64,000 nt of DNA from Hoplostethus atlanticus. Taxonomy: Eukaryota; Chordata; Actinopteri; Trachichthyiformes; Trachichthyidae. Shown in pieces: positions 11,864-22,060 of this stretch. Every line of letters begins with the position of its first letter. Positions within the stretch are counted from its first letter, which is position 1. Under the pieces are notes generated by a model, which made no database searches, was not told where the DNA came from, and worked only from the letters and a program-made list of their open reading frames with translations. The translations under genes and the position numbers were made by a program. The DNA lies in NCBI GenBank assembly GCA_034670405.1, contig JAXDDX010000055.1, forward strand, positions 1,247,501-1,311,500, given 5' to 3'.

Positions 11864-11865
<2 letters not shown>
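11363..11865. other. gene-free, purine-rich
   Basis: Mostly purine-rich on the plus strand. Long open frames on both strands follow the GA composition and carry no domain. A non-repetitive stretch at about 11580-11660 and 11760-11850 is the only unique part. Confidence 0.5.

Positions 11866-11905
<40 letters not shown>
11866..11905. repeat. (CT)n microsatellite
   Basis: About 20 CT units, followed by a C-rich run to about 11935. It is opposite in orientation to the GA tract at 11283. Confidence 0.95.
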
Positions 11906-11908
<3 letters not shown>

Positions 11909-12974
11909 CTCCTCCCATCCCCCCCCCCACCCCTCCTCATCTCTGTTCTGAGCAGTGCAGATGGTGCAGTGTTCACCCGCAGATATTAAGAAACCCAGGA
12001 GACGGGGTGCGTGAAAATGTACTCATCCTTCGCTACGTTCTCACACACACACACACACAAGAGAGCCATGCATGCAGGCTACAACCATAACTCCAATTGC
12101 TCAGGGATGAATCCCATGATCTCTCCTGATATGGACACCATGAACACATGCTGGTGTGCACATACAAGTATTTCCGCACAAGCATGCACAAGGCACCCGA
12201 GTCTCGTGCCTCAGCCGGTAACCTGCAATTATGTGGCTATGATGTCATTGATTTTCTGCATTGGTTAGGAGCTGAACGATGCAGAGCGATTAGAGAGCGC
12301 TGGAAAGTGCCTCACTGTGCAGAATACTAATACGCTCATTTGTGAGCTGTGGCTAAAAGGGAAATGTTTTTCCATGCCGCCCCCCTCCGCTGTTTACCTC
12401 CATTGAGTTGAGACTGAAGGGAAGGACTGACTGACTGAGTGACTGACAGGCCAACTCAGTCCTGACGGACACTTCGGTTTCAGGGATGGGGGGAGAAAAT
12501 AAACAAGGGGGGTGAGAGAAGAAAGGGAGAGGCCTGTCCTCCTTGGCAGTGAAGGGTTTCATTCCAAAATAAGATATCCACCATTTGGGGAAAAAAAAAA
12601 AAGCTATAATGATTGAAAAATGATTGATAGCGCAAACGGAAAACAAATAACTGTATTTTTTTTGAGGAGTAGCAGGTTAATAAAAGTCCCGGGTTGTCAA
12701 AATGATAAGCCTAAGGTAACACGTTTACTTCAAGTGGTGCTCATAAGTCATCACCAGGCATCATAAGTGCATTTCACGCACATTGCGAGCGCGTGGTAAA
12801 TATTGTAATCAGAGCGCGGCGTAGAAAACATTGTGTGCAAAAAAAAAAAGTAGGCGGTTGCATACTTTATGATTACTGACGGTGTTCAACTGACTCTCTG
12901 TTTCAACGGTTATGTGAGGAAGGGAGGAAAGGAGGGAGAGTTAGAGAGGCAGACAAAGAAAATGAGAGAATGGC
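11906..12974. other. gene-free
   Basis: No gene recognised. A short CA run lies at about 12041-12059. The block 12060-12330 is non-repetitive. A-rich runs occur near 12590 and 12840. Confidence 0.4.
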
Positions 12975-12993
12975 GGGGGGGGGGGGGGGGGGG
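12975..12993. repeat. poly-G run (19)
   Basis: Nineteen consecutive G. A purine-rich region with GA repeats follows to about 13115. Confidence 0.9.
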
Positions 12994-13119
12994 TGAGAAC
13001 AAGGTTAATAGAGAGAGAAGGAGAACGGTGTTAAGAGGAACAGGTTAAGAGGGAATGTGAGATAGAGAGAGGTTAAATGAGAGAGGTTGTGAAAAAAAGA
13101 GAGAGAGAGAGAGATGTTA

Positions 13120-13690
13120 AGTGTGCAGCCTCGCTCTGCCCATTACAGAGGGCCTCTTTGTGTCTGAAAGAGCCGCAGAGGAGCCCTGTCACGAGATCCG
13201 ACGAGCCCGGGGAACCTGACATCTCACCGGGATGACGCCGCCGCCGTGGATCTGGCCTCGCGGACAGGATAGCGCGCCAGCCGTAAGCCCCCTCGCCCCG
13301 CCTCCCCCGCTAATCCAATTGCGGGCAATTAAATGAAAACACGGGATTATTCCACTCAAGGTGTTCAGCGCAAAACCTCAGAGGAACAACCTCGGCTGGG
13401 AAACGCTGACAGAGGCACATACTGTACATAGGGACACACGCTCTGATCGGCACATTGGGAAGGCAGAAAAAACAAACAAGACGCTTGGAAACACGCGCGC
13501 TCATTTAGCTCGCGCACGTGCACACACACTCTCCGTCTTTCAGCAGTTTAAAGCGAACCATTAGCCGCTCAATCAGGCGGGCCCCACCGGGGAGAGCCGG
13601 CTAATTAACGGCCGCATCGAAACGCCGAGCCTCGCACTTTATCAAGGTTTCAGGAAACACAAAGGGCCCCTACAGATGCCATATTGTTCT
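13120..13690. other. GC-rich unique block, candidate conserved non-coding DNA
   Basis: A non-repetitive GC-rich block holds 'gccggctaattaacggccgc' at about 13594-13613, which contains a TAATTA homeodomain-type core inside a near-palindrome. No protein motif is found in any frame. In appearance it resembles vertebrate non-coding elements near developmental genes, but this is inference from composition only. Confidence 0.35.
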
Positions 13691-14290
13691 CTCCCTCTGT
13701 CTGCCACTCTCTCTCTCTCTCTGTCCACAGCGGTGAATGTGTAAAAAAAATGTAACGTGAGACAAAAGCACAGAATGTCAGATTTTATTTCTTTTTTTTT
13801 TTTTGCTTAAACAATAGATAGGAACACCGATTCTTTAAAATAGCCTGATAAATAACCCTCACGCTAGCAACCGAAGCGCTGCGCAAACTGAATGAGTCAC
13901 ATGGTAGCAGGACTGTCTGGGTGTCAGGTAATGATGACAACAAGGGAGTTTGAGAATGTGTGTTTGTTGCAAGTGCGGGTTGATTAAGCCCAGTGGTGGA
14001 GAGTAGCCAAGCCGGCATTGAAATCACTGCCAAGGTAGGCAGATGACAATTGACCTTCTCCCTGAACGAGCTCGTTTTGTGTTAGCGGGCGCGCAATCCA
14101 CCACCCTGACACTGACACCAATGCCGTCGGTGAACCAATGCGAGTCATTCGCTTTAAAACACTGTTAAAATGAACGATTCACACGTCAATCGACCCAGTC
14201 ACGTTTAGTCCTCCAGTTTCAGGTGAGTATTTGGCTGCATACCCCTGAAATAAAATAACTGTTTAAAGCCTGCCTTTGTATTTTCCTTTG
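13691..14290. other. gene-free
   Basis: A short CT run at about 13708-13720 and a T run at 13793-13804. The remainder is unique and unclassified. Confidence 0.4.
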
Positions 14291-14299
14291 AGACTCTCT

Positions 14300-15010
14300 G
14301 TCAAGCCTTAACTTTTTTTCAGTTGCTGCTTGTTTGTGGGGATTTTCTGAGCCGAGTTTCCTCTCCTGCAATGAAATGCATGCTCAATTGGATTTAAATC
14401 AGATGATTGACTCGGACAGTTAAAAAGTTTCCGCTCTTTCTTCCCCCGATGAACTTTTTGGTTAAGCGCGGAGGATGTTTTGGGTCGTTGTCTTGCTGCA
14501 TTGTGAATTTCCACCCGATGAGCTTGGAGGCGTGTTTTTTTTTTCCCCGTCTGTATACTTCAGAATTCATTCTGCTGCTGCCATCATCAGTAAAGCCCAG
14601 TGAGCCAGGTCCACAGGAAGCCATGTGCACCCCAGCCATGACACTGCCTCCTTTCTGCCTCTCAAGACAACGCGGTGTGCTTAGAATCGGTTTGCAGCTC
14701 CTCTCTTTCTGCACATTTTACCCTATCCTTTTACCCATTCTCACTGCTAGAGTTTTATCTTCATCCCGCCTGTTCCATTAAACTTTGTTCCATAACCCCT
14801 CTGACTCATCTTTGCAAATTCCAGTGTAGCCTTTCTGTTCTTGGTGCTGATTTTGCTTGTTTGCTTGTCTCCTGTCAAAGTCTTCTGCTGGGTGTGAATT
14901 GTGACAGTTTCACCCCCTGGTTGATGCTATTTTAAGGTTTTTCTTCACACCCCTAATGGTTTGTCCTTGGATGACATGGCCGTTGCTGATTGCTGACAGT
15001 CGTCTCTAGT
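14300..15010 (-). pseudogene. Tc1-like transposase relic, antisense
   Basis: Read on the minus strand, this is a decayed Tc1-family transposase in broken frames. Nearest its N-terminus (high coordinates) is a KNRKATLEFAK-like word near 14820-14845. It is followed by GGSVMAGVHMASCGPGSLGF at about 14590-14655, MQQDNDPKH (second catalytic Asp) at about 14476-14502, and SSDLNPIEHAFH, with the family's catalytic Glu present, at about 14370-14405. Several frameshifts and A/T-run expansions (for example at 14537-14546) interrupt it. The terminal inverted repeats were not recognised, so element ends are uncertain. It belongs to a different Tc1 subfamily from the copies at 10.3 and 21.7 kb, judging by the words around the catalytic residues. 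It is inactive. Confidence 0.85.
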
Positions 15011-15649
15011 AGCTTCGAGAAATTTCACATGATTGATTTTCGCAACGCCCAGCTGCTATGCAACGGTTCTAATGGGAACGTTCTTTAATCTCATCTTCAT
15101 AATTGCTTGCTTTTCCATCAAAAACAATTCTGTAGTGTTCATCTTCGTTTATGCCTTCTAGGCTCAAAAGGCAAACTTGAAAGGCTAGAACCAAACCTAG
15201 ACAGACTTGTTTTTATGTATGCACAATTACTGCAACATGAGCAGTTACAATCCATTTGAACCCATTTGTCCCTATACTAAAACTTAAAATGCATGCAAAA
15301 ACAAACACATATCCAGAAGTAAAAGCTGACATTCTGTACTTTTGTCTCATATTCATCATTTCGATCTGCCATTTCATGAGTATGCAGCAAAAATAATAAC
15401 AATTATAATAATAAGACTTGCCCTAGTCCTTATATATATCAGCACGTATATCCATGCAACGTATATTTCAAATGAATGTCATCTAAATGTGCAAATACAG
15501 TTTTTGGGCCAATTTTTCAAAAAAAAAAAACATCTCTAAACTTTCTGAAGTGAGATGTGTTGTTTTCTCTGGGAAATGTAAAACTGACATAATTCAAGTT
15601 AACTACTTCTAATTCTAAAACTGAGTCTGAAAAAGTCAAGTGAAATAGA
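15011..15649. other. gene-free, AT-rich
   Basis: Nothing recognised; it may contain more of the flanking Tc1 element or the decayed 5' part of the following LINE. Confidence 0.4.
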
Positions 15650-15928
15650 AATTAAATAGAAACCACCCGGAAATGCAATGAATTTGCATTAGTCTTTACT
15701 GATAAAATTGAAGGCATCAGAAAAGTCTTCCATACTTCTATAACAAGGAAAAATATTAGGCCACATTTGAAAAACAGAAATGTACAAAGGATGACTTTTT
15801 TGACTGCCTGGCAACAGACATACTGCAAATAGTTAACAGCTCTCTCTTATCAGGAAACTTTCCAAAGTCCCTGAAAACTGCAGTCATTAAACCACTGCTA
15901 AAAAAGAGGAGCCTTGATGCTTCTATAG

Positions 15929-16599
15929 CCCCATTCGGACGGGATTAGTTTTACAGGGTAACGTGGGTAATAAAACATTTGCATGGCTCCTCGGTAATTT
16001 CAGTCATCGATCCGAACAGAATTAAAATTTACAGACGGAGGAACGTAATTGTCGGACGTACCCGGATGTTTACGTCACTCGCGCGCCAATAGCTAGCTAG
16101 CTTGAGAAAGCACGACTGGACTTTGAAATGAGACGAATGGAGACATAAGAGAGGCGTGCAGCCGCAAATGGCAAAAAATCGAGGCACTGGACCAGGGAAG
16201 AAACCCTGGCCCTTATCTCTGTTTGGGGAGAGCCACGATTTCAAAGCCAATTTGAAATTACACTTCATAATCATAAGGTGTGGGAGGCCATTTGGGAGAA
16301 GCTATGCGAGCTGTGCCCCTCTGTCACTGATTGGATGAAGTGCAAAGAACGCGTCGACTCTGTGATATATATCTCAAATTACCAAAATGTCTATCCGGAC
16401 GGTACTAAAATTATCAGTGCACCCGTGAGTTTGCTGAAAAACAGTAGGTATTTGGGGCCGGAATTATTACTGGGGTAGGAGGGAAAAATCACATCACAAA
16501 AATCACACATGGCCGTTCCGGACGGGATTAAAATTACTGCGCTGTAATAAATTGAATTACCTGACCTCCCCTAGAGAAACTAATCCCGTCCGAATGGGG
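15929..16599. mobile_element. DNA transposon (PIF/Harbinger-like) inserted in the LINE
   Basis: The ends are a perfect 23-bp inverted repeat: 15929-15951 begins 'ccccattcggacgggattag', and 16577-16599 is its complement. Variants of the end motif recur inside (CCGGACGGTACTAAAATTATC-type words near 16395 and a GGACGGGATTAAAATTAC-type word near 16519), as expected of subterminal transposase-binding repeats. It interrupts LINE coding sequence, which dates it after the LINE. Target duplication is unclear (ATA at 15925-15927 against TTA at 16601-16603 is possible). Assignment to PIF/Harbinger rests mainly on the Myb/SANT-like coding remnant inside. Confidence 0.75.
16149..16360 (+). pseudogene. Myb/SANT-like DNA-binding protein remnant of the transposon
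   Basis: One frame (codons in phase with 16167) is open from just after a TAA at 16146-16148. It shows the pattern of a Myb/SANT-like (trihelix-type) domain: HWTREETLALISVWGE at about 16182-16229, a spacer, then HNHKVWEAIWEKLCE at about 16266-16310, and a DWMKCKERVDS segment. Tryptophans spaced like this and the 'W-EAI-EKL' helix are typical of the accessory DNA-binding protein of PIF/Harbinger transposons. A methionine-led stretch (near 16128) is separated from the domain by the in-frame stop. After about 16360 the frame runs into the element's repeated end motif, so the protein is truncated. No transposase is present. Confidence 0.6.
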
Positions 16600-17977
16600 T
16601 TTATTACTAGGAGACCTATATCAAATCTACCTTTTCTAAGTAAAATTATTGATAAAGTTGTCTTCCAACAACTTAATAATTTCTTAGTCTCAACTGGCTG
16701 CTATGACAACTTCCAATCAGGAGTCCGACCCCTACACAGCACTGAAACTGCTCTTGTTAAAGTTTTTAATGACATTCGTCTCAACACCGACACAGGCAAA
16801 ATTTCAATCCTTGTCCTATTGGATCTCAGTGCTGCATTTGATACTGTAGATCATACTATAGTACTTCTTGACAGGTTAGAAAACTGGGTTGAACTTTCTG
16901 GCACGGTCTTAAATTGGTTCAAGTCATATCTTCAAGACAGGAACTATTTTGTTTCCATTGGCAACTATGAATCTGAGCTAACCAACATGACTTGTGGTGT
17001 CCCCCAAGGTTCAATCCTGGTCCTTGTCTATTCAATCTCTACATGCTCCCGCTAGGCCAAACTATGCAAAATAACAGTATTGCCTACCACTGCTATGCGG
17101 ACGACACCCAAATCTATATAGCCCTATCTCCAAATGACTATCGTCCCATAGACTTACTGTGCCAATGCATTAAGCAAGTCAATGACGTGCCAGAACCTCC
17201 CTCAGCTAAGTAAAGACAAGACTGAGATAATTGTCTTTGGTGCCAAAGAAGAAAGGCTGAAAGTTAGTACATACCTTTACTCCCTGTCTTTAAAAACCAA
17301 AGACCAAGCCAGAAATCTCGGCATTACGGACTCAGATCTCAATTTTAACAGCCACATCAAGTTTGTAACAAAATCAGCCTACTATCATCTTAAAAACATA
17401 GCAAGGCTCAGAGGACTCAGCTACAGCTCATTCTGCTAGACTACTAACAATGACGAAGACGTTTAACCACATCACGCCAATTCTCAGATCCCTGCATTTG
17501 CTTCCAGTGTGTCAGGGAATTGACTTTAAAATATTGTTACTCGTCTACAAGTCACTAAATGGTCTAGGCCCAAAATACATCGCTGACATGCTCGCCCAAT
17601 ATGAACCCTCCAGACCCCTCAGGTCAACTGGGACAGGTCTGCTAACTGTTCCCAGAGTTAAAATCAAACAGGGTGAAGCAGCATTTAGTTACTATGCAAC
17701 AAATAGCTGGAACAACCTTCCAGAACAACTGAGACTTGCTCCCACAATAACTACTTTTAAGTCCAGACTAAAAACGTTTCTGTTCACCACCGCTTTCTGC
17801 TGAACTCTAAACTTGCACTATTACTTTTATTCCTTTTGCACTGTGATTTTTTTTTTTATTTTATTTTATTTTTTTTTAAATGTCTTTATAAATGTCCTTG
17901 TTTTAATGCCTCATGTAAAGCACTTTGAACTGCCTTGTGTATGAAAGGTGCTATACAAATAAACTTGCCTTGCCTAG

Positions 17978-18764
17978 AAACTTAAATTAAGCCATGCCAT
18001 TCTCTCAAAGCAGGCACGGAGTGGCTAATCGGGAGAAACAGGAAGATTGGTTCCCATTGGTTGTTGGGCCGCAAGGGCCAATGACAGGGTCGGTAAACAC
18101 AATCATTTTATAAATAGATCATGTAGGCTGTTGCATTAGGTCCTTTAAAAAACTCTGACGACTACTGCGAGTACGTTTATGACTTTTATTCAACATTCAC
18201 ACGACAGCATGACTAGCTCCGCTTGAACTCTGAAGTGTGATGACGTAGGACGTCACTCATAACTTAGATTACACCACAGGGCAGGCCACACTCGCAGAAG
18301 CCCAGGAGGTAGAAGATGCGAAAGAAAGAGAAATATAAGTAGTAGTACATTAAAAAGACAAGATAGAGAATCGAAAGAGAAAAGGTAGGAGCTGAAAAGG
18401 CCAGAATAAAAAAAAAAGCTTTACAAGCTGACGCGGCCAAATGTGCCAAACTCAGCAGCTTGTTTTTGTTTAAAACAAGCTTGCGGCTTGAGAGTGAAGG
18501 TAATGTTACAGAACAATCGCCAGAAGACTGTAATAAAATAAACTAAACTAAGGTTGTGAAGCTACACTTATTTGCACTGAATTGGAAATGATGATGTTCT
18601 AGAAAAATACACTGTGAATAACAAGGTTGTAGAGAATAGTGCACTATAGCGGACTTACATAGTAAATCATTTTATAAAGTGGGCTGGTCTGAGGCATGAA
18701 ACTCCCAGGCTGAAAATGAGTCCCACTCCGGCCCTGTCTCAAAGTAACTGTCAGTTAGAACTGG

Positions 18765-18767
<3 letters not shown>
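17978..18767. other. gene-free
   Basis: No gene recognised. Unclassified sequence after the LINE tail. Confidence 0.4.

Positions 18768-18795
<28 letters not shown>
18768..18795. repeat. (GT)n microsatellite
   Basis: About 14 GT units. Confidence 0.95.
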
Positions 18796-19171
18796 GTGAC
18801 CCCAGGGTTCACATGATGACGGATTTCCTGACCCCCGTGCTGCACTCCCCGCCCCTTCCCCGTTGCCCCAACGTGACAGACGGATGCCTCCAACCGGGAG
18901 AAGGCTCATAATGAATACTTAGTGGATTATCTGTGATGAGGGTAATTTGTCACTGATGATCTTCTGTGGGCGGACAAAACATCTGAGACGCAGCAATCTG
19001 TTGGCAAGGGAGGGACTGAAGGAAGTGGACCGACAGAAGAGGAGGAGACAGAGGACGTGATGGAGTGGAGGGAAGAACCCATATGAAATGAGTTTAAGGA
19101 GTTTTCCCGCCTTTTTAGGATGACATACTTTTTTATAACATAAAATAGTAGTTTATATCTTAGTGAGTAGC

Positions 19172-19690
19172 AAGGTTGAAAGTAACAAGTTACATTTACT
19201 CATTACTGTAATTGAAAAGCTTTTTGTATATTCAGTCAGCATTTTTACTTTTACTTAAGTACGTTTTGACTTAGCCATAGCCGTTACTATTAAATTGCAT
19301 AAAGAATACAAAATTTATAGGACGTCCATAAGCATTGCATCAGAAAACAGAAATCCTCAAATTGACCTGTGATTGTAGCTTAGTTAACGTCCACCCTGCT
19401 GCTATTATTGGTTAGCCTGGTTGTTGTTGCTAGCTGGATAGGTAATAGGAACAGTGTTGTTTTAATAATCAGAATGGGCATTTTCATTTTGACAATATTA
19501 GTATTATAATTTTCAACATGTCTATAACAACATGTGCATTATTACATACTGAACTCTGTGTCCTCTCATAACTCAGTAACTTTTACTCAGTACATTTTAG
19601 CTACTTTTTACTTTGGTACTAGATAAATAACATCACTTCTACTTTAGTAGTTTAAGTAATACTTTTTCCAGTCTTTCAACCTTTGCTAAG
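19172..19690. mobile_element. dispersed repeat with inverted ends, likely MITE
   Basis: The left end 'tagcaaggttgaaagtaaca' is mirrored at the right end, where the complement reads TTAGCAAAGGTTGAAAGAC (about 19670-19690). Between them lies AT-rich sequence with AGTAACTTTTACTCAGTAC-type words, a common motif of teleost dispersed repeats. No coding sequence. Superfamily not assigned. Confidence 0.5.
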
Positions 19691-21370
19691 TAATATCAAA
19701 CTGATGTGATTCATGCAAAGATAGGGTTGTTTGAGGAAGACAAGCCTAAGTTAATGCTTTTCTGAAAATGTAATTTTGTCCATATCGCCGGGTGTTTGCC
19801 TCATGATGACTACTGACTGGAGATCATAGTTTACCCACGTTTTTTTTTTTACCACTGCATCACTGGTGTTTGCACAGTGAGGGCTAGCGTCAGATGGAAG
19901 ACGGAGAGAGCAAGATAAAAAAAGAAAGAAAGTTAAATGAGGAGGCAGACGTCCCCAGCGAGACACCCTTCCTCCGCAGAGTGTCTCGTTCTTTCCGTCT
20001 GTGCTCTGTGGCAGTAGGGGCCACTCATTTAGACGGACACATCAACCATTTAGCCAAATCAAAAAGTGCCAGCTCTCTCTCAGACAGGCTGGCTAATTGG
20101 GCCGCAGTTAAAACCAGGCCAGCGCGACTGCCAAAGCTGCTGAGAGAGAAAAGATGGAGAGAGACAAAAAATGGCAAGAGATAGAGACAAAGAGAAACGG
20201 ACATCCGCAAATATAGTATATGCGAGAGAGTGTGTCCAAGAGAGTTGCTAATTATGTTCATTAGAGAGAGAGTCACTAAATGTAAGAGAGGCGGCAAGTG
20301 TGGGAAAGTGAGGCGGAGAGAGGGCGAGGTAGCGGAGGAGAAAATCCGCTTGACATAAAACAGAATGCTTGATCAATGGATCCCTCAGTCACCTCGTTAA
20401 TAAAGACCGGCGCTCTTATTAGATGCAGAGCCTTGCAATATTTATACCATGAATATTTCAGAGTCCCCGGCAGGAGCGCAGACACCAAGCCCAGCCTTTC
20501 TGGAGTTAAGACACAGTCGCAGCTTTGCCTTTCCGCCCCAGACAGCCAGAGGGAAAAAGAGTCGAGGTCCTTCAAAACATTTCCAGCATAGAGGGAATGA
20601 AGATGTAGTCTAAAAAGTTCTTCTAAGTCTAACTGTTTTGGGGCGTTCTCGGCATGCTAAGACGGGGGACTTGTGAGACGACTTGCTAAAATCTTTTTTT
20701 GCTCAGAGAGGTAGGGAAGGAGGGCAAAGGACATAGAGAGTTGCGCAATAAAGCTGGAGGTGTTCTTTAAAAGCTACTGATATCACTTTTTCCCTTGAGG
20801 CAGCAAAGTGTATTGCAAGTGAAAAACATTGCACATTGCAGCTGTAATACACTGGGCCATTAGGCTCAAGTGAACCCCCTTGACTAATCAAGAGCAATGT
20901 GGATGTTGGCACAGCAGCCTGGGCAACAGATGCAGGGGGTGATGGAATGAGGCTGTGATGAAGGGGAGACCTGCCTTTTATTAAAAATCAGATGTCAGCC
21001 AGTCAACCACTTCCGACATGATGGATATGATGCAGTTTGTTTGATTACATATGGATATGATTGATCAATACAGCTTGTGCATGGGAAGCCCTTGGAACGT
21101 TTTGCTGTCCAAAGGCTTCATAATTCAAAGGCTTTTCCACACTGGCAAGAATACAAATCTAGAATAATTGTAACTTTGGGATTTTGTTTCAGAATGAAAA
21201 TTGAATATTGGCACAAAATATTAACTACTGGCAGCTTCAATAAGAGAGGTCGCCCACTTAACTGGCATTCACCGTCTTTTTCTCACCTTGATCTCTTAGA
21301 GGAACGTGCACGATGAGGAACGTACAAGGAGTTCTCGCGCTACCACAGCATGCAGCCCATGCAAATGTGG
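19691..21370. other. gene-free; possible regulatory block
   Basis: No gene recognised. A purine-rich stretch occupies about 19890-20340. Unique, balanced-composition sequence at about 20345-20590 and 20740-20910 could be conserved non-coding DNA. Open frames here carry no motif. Confidence 0.4.
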
Positions 21371-21600
21371 AGGCGGAACAACATTGATGTATTTTTTTTA
21401 GTGGGTGCGTGCGTGCGGTCCGACAATATTTTGTTCACAGACCGGCCGTTGGGGAACCCCTGGGTTAAGAAACCAAGTTTGTGGCCAGCTGAAAACGTAA
21501 TGATTCGCCCTCACTCAAGAACTACCTCTAAAGTGCCCTTGAGCAAGGCACTGAACCCCACGACTGTCCCAGCTAGAGGGGCGGAAAACCTGGTGCAGCT
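21371..21600. repeat. old dispersed repeat remnants
   Basis: Two familiar teleost repeat words occur. 'ccgttggggaacccctgg' at about 21445-21463 resembles a hAT-type terminal repeat, and 'gtgcccttgagcaaggcact' lies at about 21533-21552. The complement of the second word appears near 43453-43472. Boundaries are uncertain. Confidence 0.4.
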
Positions 21601-21619
21601 CCCTTGCATTTAACTCCCT

Positions 21620-22060
21620 GCTCCTCCCTTCCTTTTCTCCATGGGGATGGGTTTCCGTTTGGAGAAAGCCAAAGGAAGCCTACAACCCACAACGCCTTGT
21701 GGCCGAACATTAGCATGGATCTGTAATGGTTTGGGCAGCCACCTTGCTGGGAGTCATTAGGTCTGATGATGAATGGTTGTGTAACGGCCGAGGGATACCA
21801 GGCCATTTTACAGGACCAGGTGCAAACACTGTTCCCTTGTGATGTCCCCATATTGCAGGATGATAATGCCTCCATACACACTGCTACACAAAACTTTATG
21901 AGAAGTAGATTTCCACCTTCATCCCTCAAAGACCTGTATGCTTTCCTTCTTAAAGAAAGCTTCCAATATGTCGCTACACACAGTTCAGGACAGGATCCAA
22001 AGAGAACTGAAGCTGCTCTGAAGGCAAAGGGCGGCCCTGCTCCTCAGCAGCTACTTGACA
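21620..22060 (+). pseudogene. Tc1-like transposase relic
   Basis: A decayed Tc1/mariner transposase fragment. A VWAA word (about 21730-21741) leads into GCVTAEGYQAILQDQV (about 21775-21822). ILQDDNASIHTATQNF (second catalytic Asp) lies at about 21851-21898, then FPPSSLKDLYAFLLKE at about 21910-21957 and ALKAKGGPAP at about 22015-22044. The block between the Asp motif and FPPSSLK, which should carry the SPDLN-IE catalytic Glu motif, is deleted. The N-terminal DNA-binding part is not seen. There is a frameshift near 21745-21770. It is inactive. Confidence 0.85.

Larger units (their letters stand above)
15660..17803 (+). pseudogene. LINE reverse transcriptase, multiply broken
   Basis: The pre-insertion part ends with TAVIKPLLKKRSLDAS-like coding, and the frame resumes after the inserted element with PISNLPFLSKIIDKVVFQQ (about 16617-16672). 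Motif A LLDLSAAFDTVDH lies at about 16819-16857 and CGVPQGSI at about 16993-17016, then a frameshift. FNLYMLPLG and CYADDTQIY (catalytic Asp pair) lie at about 17030-17118, then another frameshift. KDKTEIIVFGA follows at about 17212-17246. After ARLRGLSYSSFC and a stop, the text jumps to a HITPILRSLHLLPV word at about 17468-17509, so a block of the C-terminal domain is deleted. GLGPKYIADM and FKSRLKTFLF words close the gene. A stop lies at about 17801-17803. It is non-functional. Confidence 0.9.
15650..17977 (+). mobile_element. L2/CR1-type LINE relic, split by a DNA transposon
   Basis: A fragment of a non-LTR retrotransposon. Its 5' coding part lies at about 15660-15928 and the rest at about 16600-17977. 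The 3' end shows 'tgtaaagcactttgaactgc' at about 17914-17933 and a tail of AAATAAACTTGCCTTGCC type, a common teleost L2/CR1 terminus. The 5' end of the element is missing. Confidence 0.9.

Noticed and set aside
11105..11930. Arg/Glu-rich and Ser/Leu-rich frames on both strands
   Set aside because: They derive from (GA)n and (CT)n tracts.
14407..14781. 124-codon plus-strand frame
   Set aside because: It is the antisense shadow of the minus-strand Tc1 transposase relic.
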